Positions 61,920 to 64,000 of a DNA stretch of 64,000 bases are shown piece after piece. The position numbers were made by a program, and so were the translations under genes. This DNA comes from Aporrectodea caliginosa (Eukaryota; Annelida; Clitellata; Crassiclitellata; Lumbricidae), in the NCBI GenBank assembly GCA_020284085.1, contig JACEVL010000207.1, forward strand, positions 212,001 through 276,000, in the 5' to 3' direction. Positions within the stretch are counted from its first letter, which is position 1. Each line of letters begins with the position of its first letter. The notes under the pieces were generated by a model. It was not told the origin of the DNA, made no database searches, and worked only from the letters and a program-made list of their open reading frames with translations.

Positions 61920-63740
61920 GACGTTGTGTCATAACAAATATGATTTTCGTCGCCCGCCTTATTCCAGCCTTCGGACTGGCATAACTCGAGGATGGGTATT
62001 TTTTCGTTGTTTAATTACCATTTTGTGGCCTCCAAGGGCCGTTAACGGCTACCTTGCTCTATGAATACTGTGCGAAGTGATTACTAGCGATTAAACGCAT
62101 TTGCTGAATTTATAGTGTTACAAGACTGCGTTTTAAAGGTGTTTAAGATGAGAACTGTTTAATTAATTGTTAAGCGACCTCTCTTAGTTATTTACTTATG
62201 TCACTATTAGTTAAACGCCACTGTATCATAACGAAGATAATTTTCGTCGCTCTCCTTATTCCAGGCTTCGGACTGGCACCACCCGAGGGTAGACATTTTG
62301 TCCGTGGCTTATCAACACCTTCTGGCGTCCAAGACCCGTTAATGTCGAACTTCGCTGTAGGAGTGCAGAAGAAAAAATTGATATCAATACTTTACGATTA
62401 AAGCATTTCAGGTTTTGTAGTGTTGGGAGAGAGCGTGATAACGGTGTTTAAGACGAGATCTGTATTATATGTATGTACGTACGTATGTATGAGCAATTGT
62501 TATAGCGCACCTTCAAGACTTCAAGTGTAAATTTATAAACACCAGCTTATTGATGAACGCTTCGTCTCATTCATTCATTCATTTAAGATATTTATATAGC
62601 GCCCCTTCAAGATTTCTATTCAGAGGCGCTCCCGACTACAGCGAGGACACTGAATCGGAATTTCACGCCGAAGCGCATGAGCAATATTGTGAGTGAAGGA
62701 CTTGCCCAGGGTCCTACGCGGCGGCTTGAGGTGGAAACAACGACGTTTTTTGGAAAAGAATAAAAAAACGAAAAAAACGTATTTTACAACTATGTATCAT
62801 ACCATAATAAATTATCATATCATTTTATCCTTTGTTAATAGATTCTGGCCGTCGAAGACCGTTAACGTACGACGCTACCTTATAATATAAAAGTTTCTAA
62901 ATTCTTCGACGATAAAACGCATTTCCTGAATATAAAGCTTCGGAATAATGCGTGTTAAAGGTGTCCAAGATGAGACAGAATTTATCTATTATTTACCACC
63001 ATTTTGTGGCTGTCACAGTCTAATAGTACCTTACTAGCTGTTTGCACGTCCTAAGACGGTTTATTTTTGTATTGCTCACTGTGCTATCTTCTGCTCACTG
63101 TGCTTTTTCTGCTCCACTGTGCTCCTTCTGCTCACTGTGCTTTCTTGTGTTCACGGTGCTTTCTTCTGCTCACAGTGCTCTTCTTGAAATGGATAACTCC
63201 TGGCAAGGATTTAAATGTACTTGCGACCTATAATGGTAAATAATAAATGTCTGCGCCGGTATCAATCGACCCCTAGCGGTATTCAAGAGTTCGTGCCCTC
63301 CCCTACTGACGTGTCTGGTTGTCGGCCACTGTGTGGCGCTCTGTCACCGTCTGCCGAAGTGTGTGGCTGGCCCGCTGTGCCTGACTCAAGCGAAACAGCG
63401 TATAACACGACGGACGGACGAAGATTTCTCTTCGTTCATATTTTTAATTACCTTATGCCCCAATTAGATATACTTCTTTCGGCAAGGATAGTATCTGTTT
63501 AAAGACGCTTTGACATGACCACTCGAGTATACGGCAGTTCCCGAGATTTTCTTTCATATAGCCTAGTACACGTAGTTTAACGACGCTTTGTCACAACGTC
63601 AATCATCAGCGTCGCCCTCCTCCGTCATCAAGGCTTCGGACTGGCACTATCCGATGGTAAGTATTTTTCATTCTTTGTCACCATTTTGTGGCCGCCAAAG
63701 GCCGTTAACGTCGACCTTCGAAACAATATAGATCATCCTC
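61920..63740. repeat. Diverged tandem-like repeat units, right edge
   Basis: Blocks 'CTTCGGACTGGCA' followed by 'ACCATTTTGTGGCC(T/G)CCAA' and 'GGCCGTTAACG' recur at ~61975-62055, 62265-62345, (partial) 62845-62875 and 62998-63015, and 63630-63715. 'AAGGTGT(T/C)(T/C)AAGATGAGA' recurs at 61170, 62137 and 62957. A SINE A copy (62585-62735) is inserted among them. Confidence 0.55.
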
Positions 63741-64000
63741 TAGCGATTATTATTATTAATCCAATATTTAACGACATCCTATAGCTACAAGGCTGTTGAC
63801 GTCTTTAAGTTTTTGATGTATTTCTGTTCATTTTATTGTAATGTTCTCATAAGTTTTCTTTTCTTTCTTTTCTCGTCTTTGATTCCGTTTCTGATAGGAT
63901 GTTGACGTATTTAAAGTTTCTGACGGATTAAGTTCATTTTCGTATACTGTCTATCATCAGTTTGCTTTCTCTCTTCTTGGTTTGGATTCCATTTCTGATA

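Larger units (their letters stand above)
61152..64000. other. Right-edge repeat region, no exons recognised
   Basis: The ARID5-like gene should have further 5' exons in this direction on the minus strand (those encoding the region upstream of '[13 protein letters not shown]'). I looked for such a segment and did not find one, so it is either outside the window or too diverged. 63060-63180 is a 'TGCTCACTGTGCTTTCTTC' degenerate repeat. Confidence 0.5.

Overview
The window is animal nuclear DNA. Genes are split by GT-AG introns, spacers are full of SINE, LINE and DNA-transposon debris and long microsatellites, and the recognisable proteins are animal housekeeping or regulatory families (HIBCH, TBRG4/FASTKD4, TMEM230, ARID5, a TRIM protein). 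Intron and spacer texture, tRNA-derived SINEs with 'TTTATATAGCGCC' tails and the very frequent octamer TAGGCCTA suggest a marine invertebrate (echinoderm-, hemichordate- or mollusc-like). The sequence alone does not fix the phylum.

Layout. 1-3.2 kb: last three coding exons of an NCBP3-like gene (+). 6.1-11.3 kb: complete RING/B-box/coiled-coil/FN3 TRIM-like gene (+), six coding exons. 12.2-18 kb: minisatellite and repeat-rich spacer. 18.1-22.2 kb: an unrecognised gene (+) ending in a large acidic/basic low-complexity exon. 22.2-25.3 kb: SINE and hAT debris, including a deletion derivative with perfect 8-bp target duplications. 25.4-31.2 kb: HIBCH (+), mitochondrial valine catabolism. 31.5-36.3 kb: TBRG4/FASTKD4-like gene (-), mitochondrial RNA metabolism, convergent with HIBCH at 227 bp. 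36.8-41.4 kb: LINE copies (-) with nested DNA elements. 42.0-45.4 kb: TMEM230 (+), complete, 120 aa. 45.5-50.7 kb: spacer. 50.7-61.2 kb: ARID5B-like transcription regulator (-), nine coding exons found, its N-terminus lying outside the window or unrecognised. 61.2-64 kb: repeats only.

All exon chains were assembled by eye from splice sites and reading-phase continuity. For TRIM, HIBCH, TBRG4, TMEM230 and ARID5 every junction keeps phase and no internal stop remains, so those models are firm although no alignment was run. The genes are unrelated neighbours, not a pathway; HIBCH and TBRG4 share only a mitochondrial destination.

The most unusual content is in the mobile DNA. Three inverted-repeat elements have different termini but a common ~40-nt internal satellite. 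One transposon has termini built from iterated GGGGACAATGTCC units. A palindrome-rich foldback element lies in the last ARID5 intron. Several nested insertions have readable target-site duplications, which gives a relative order of transposition.
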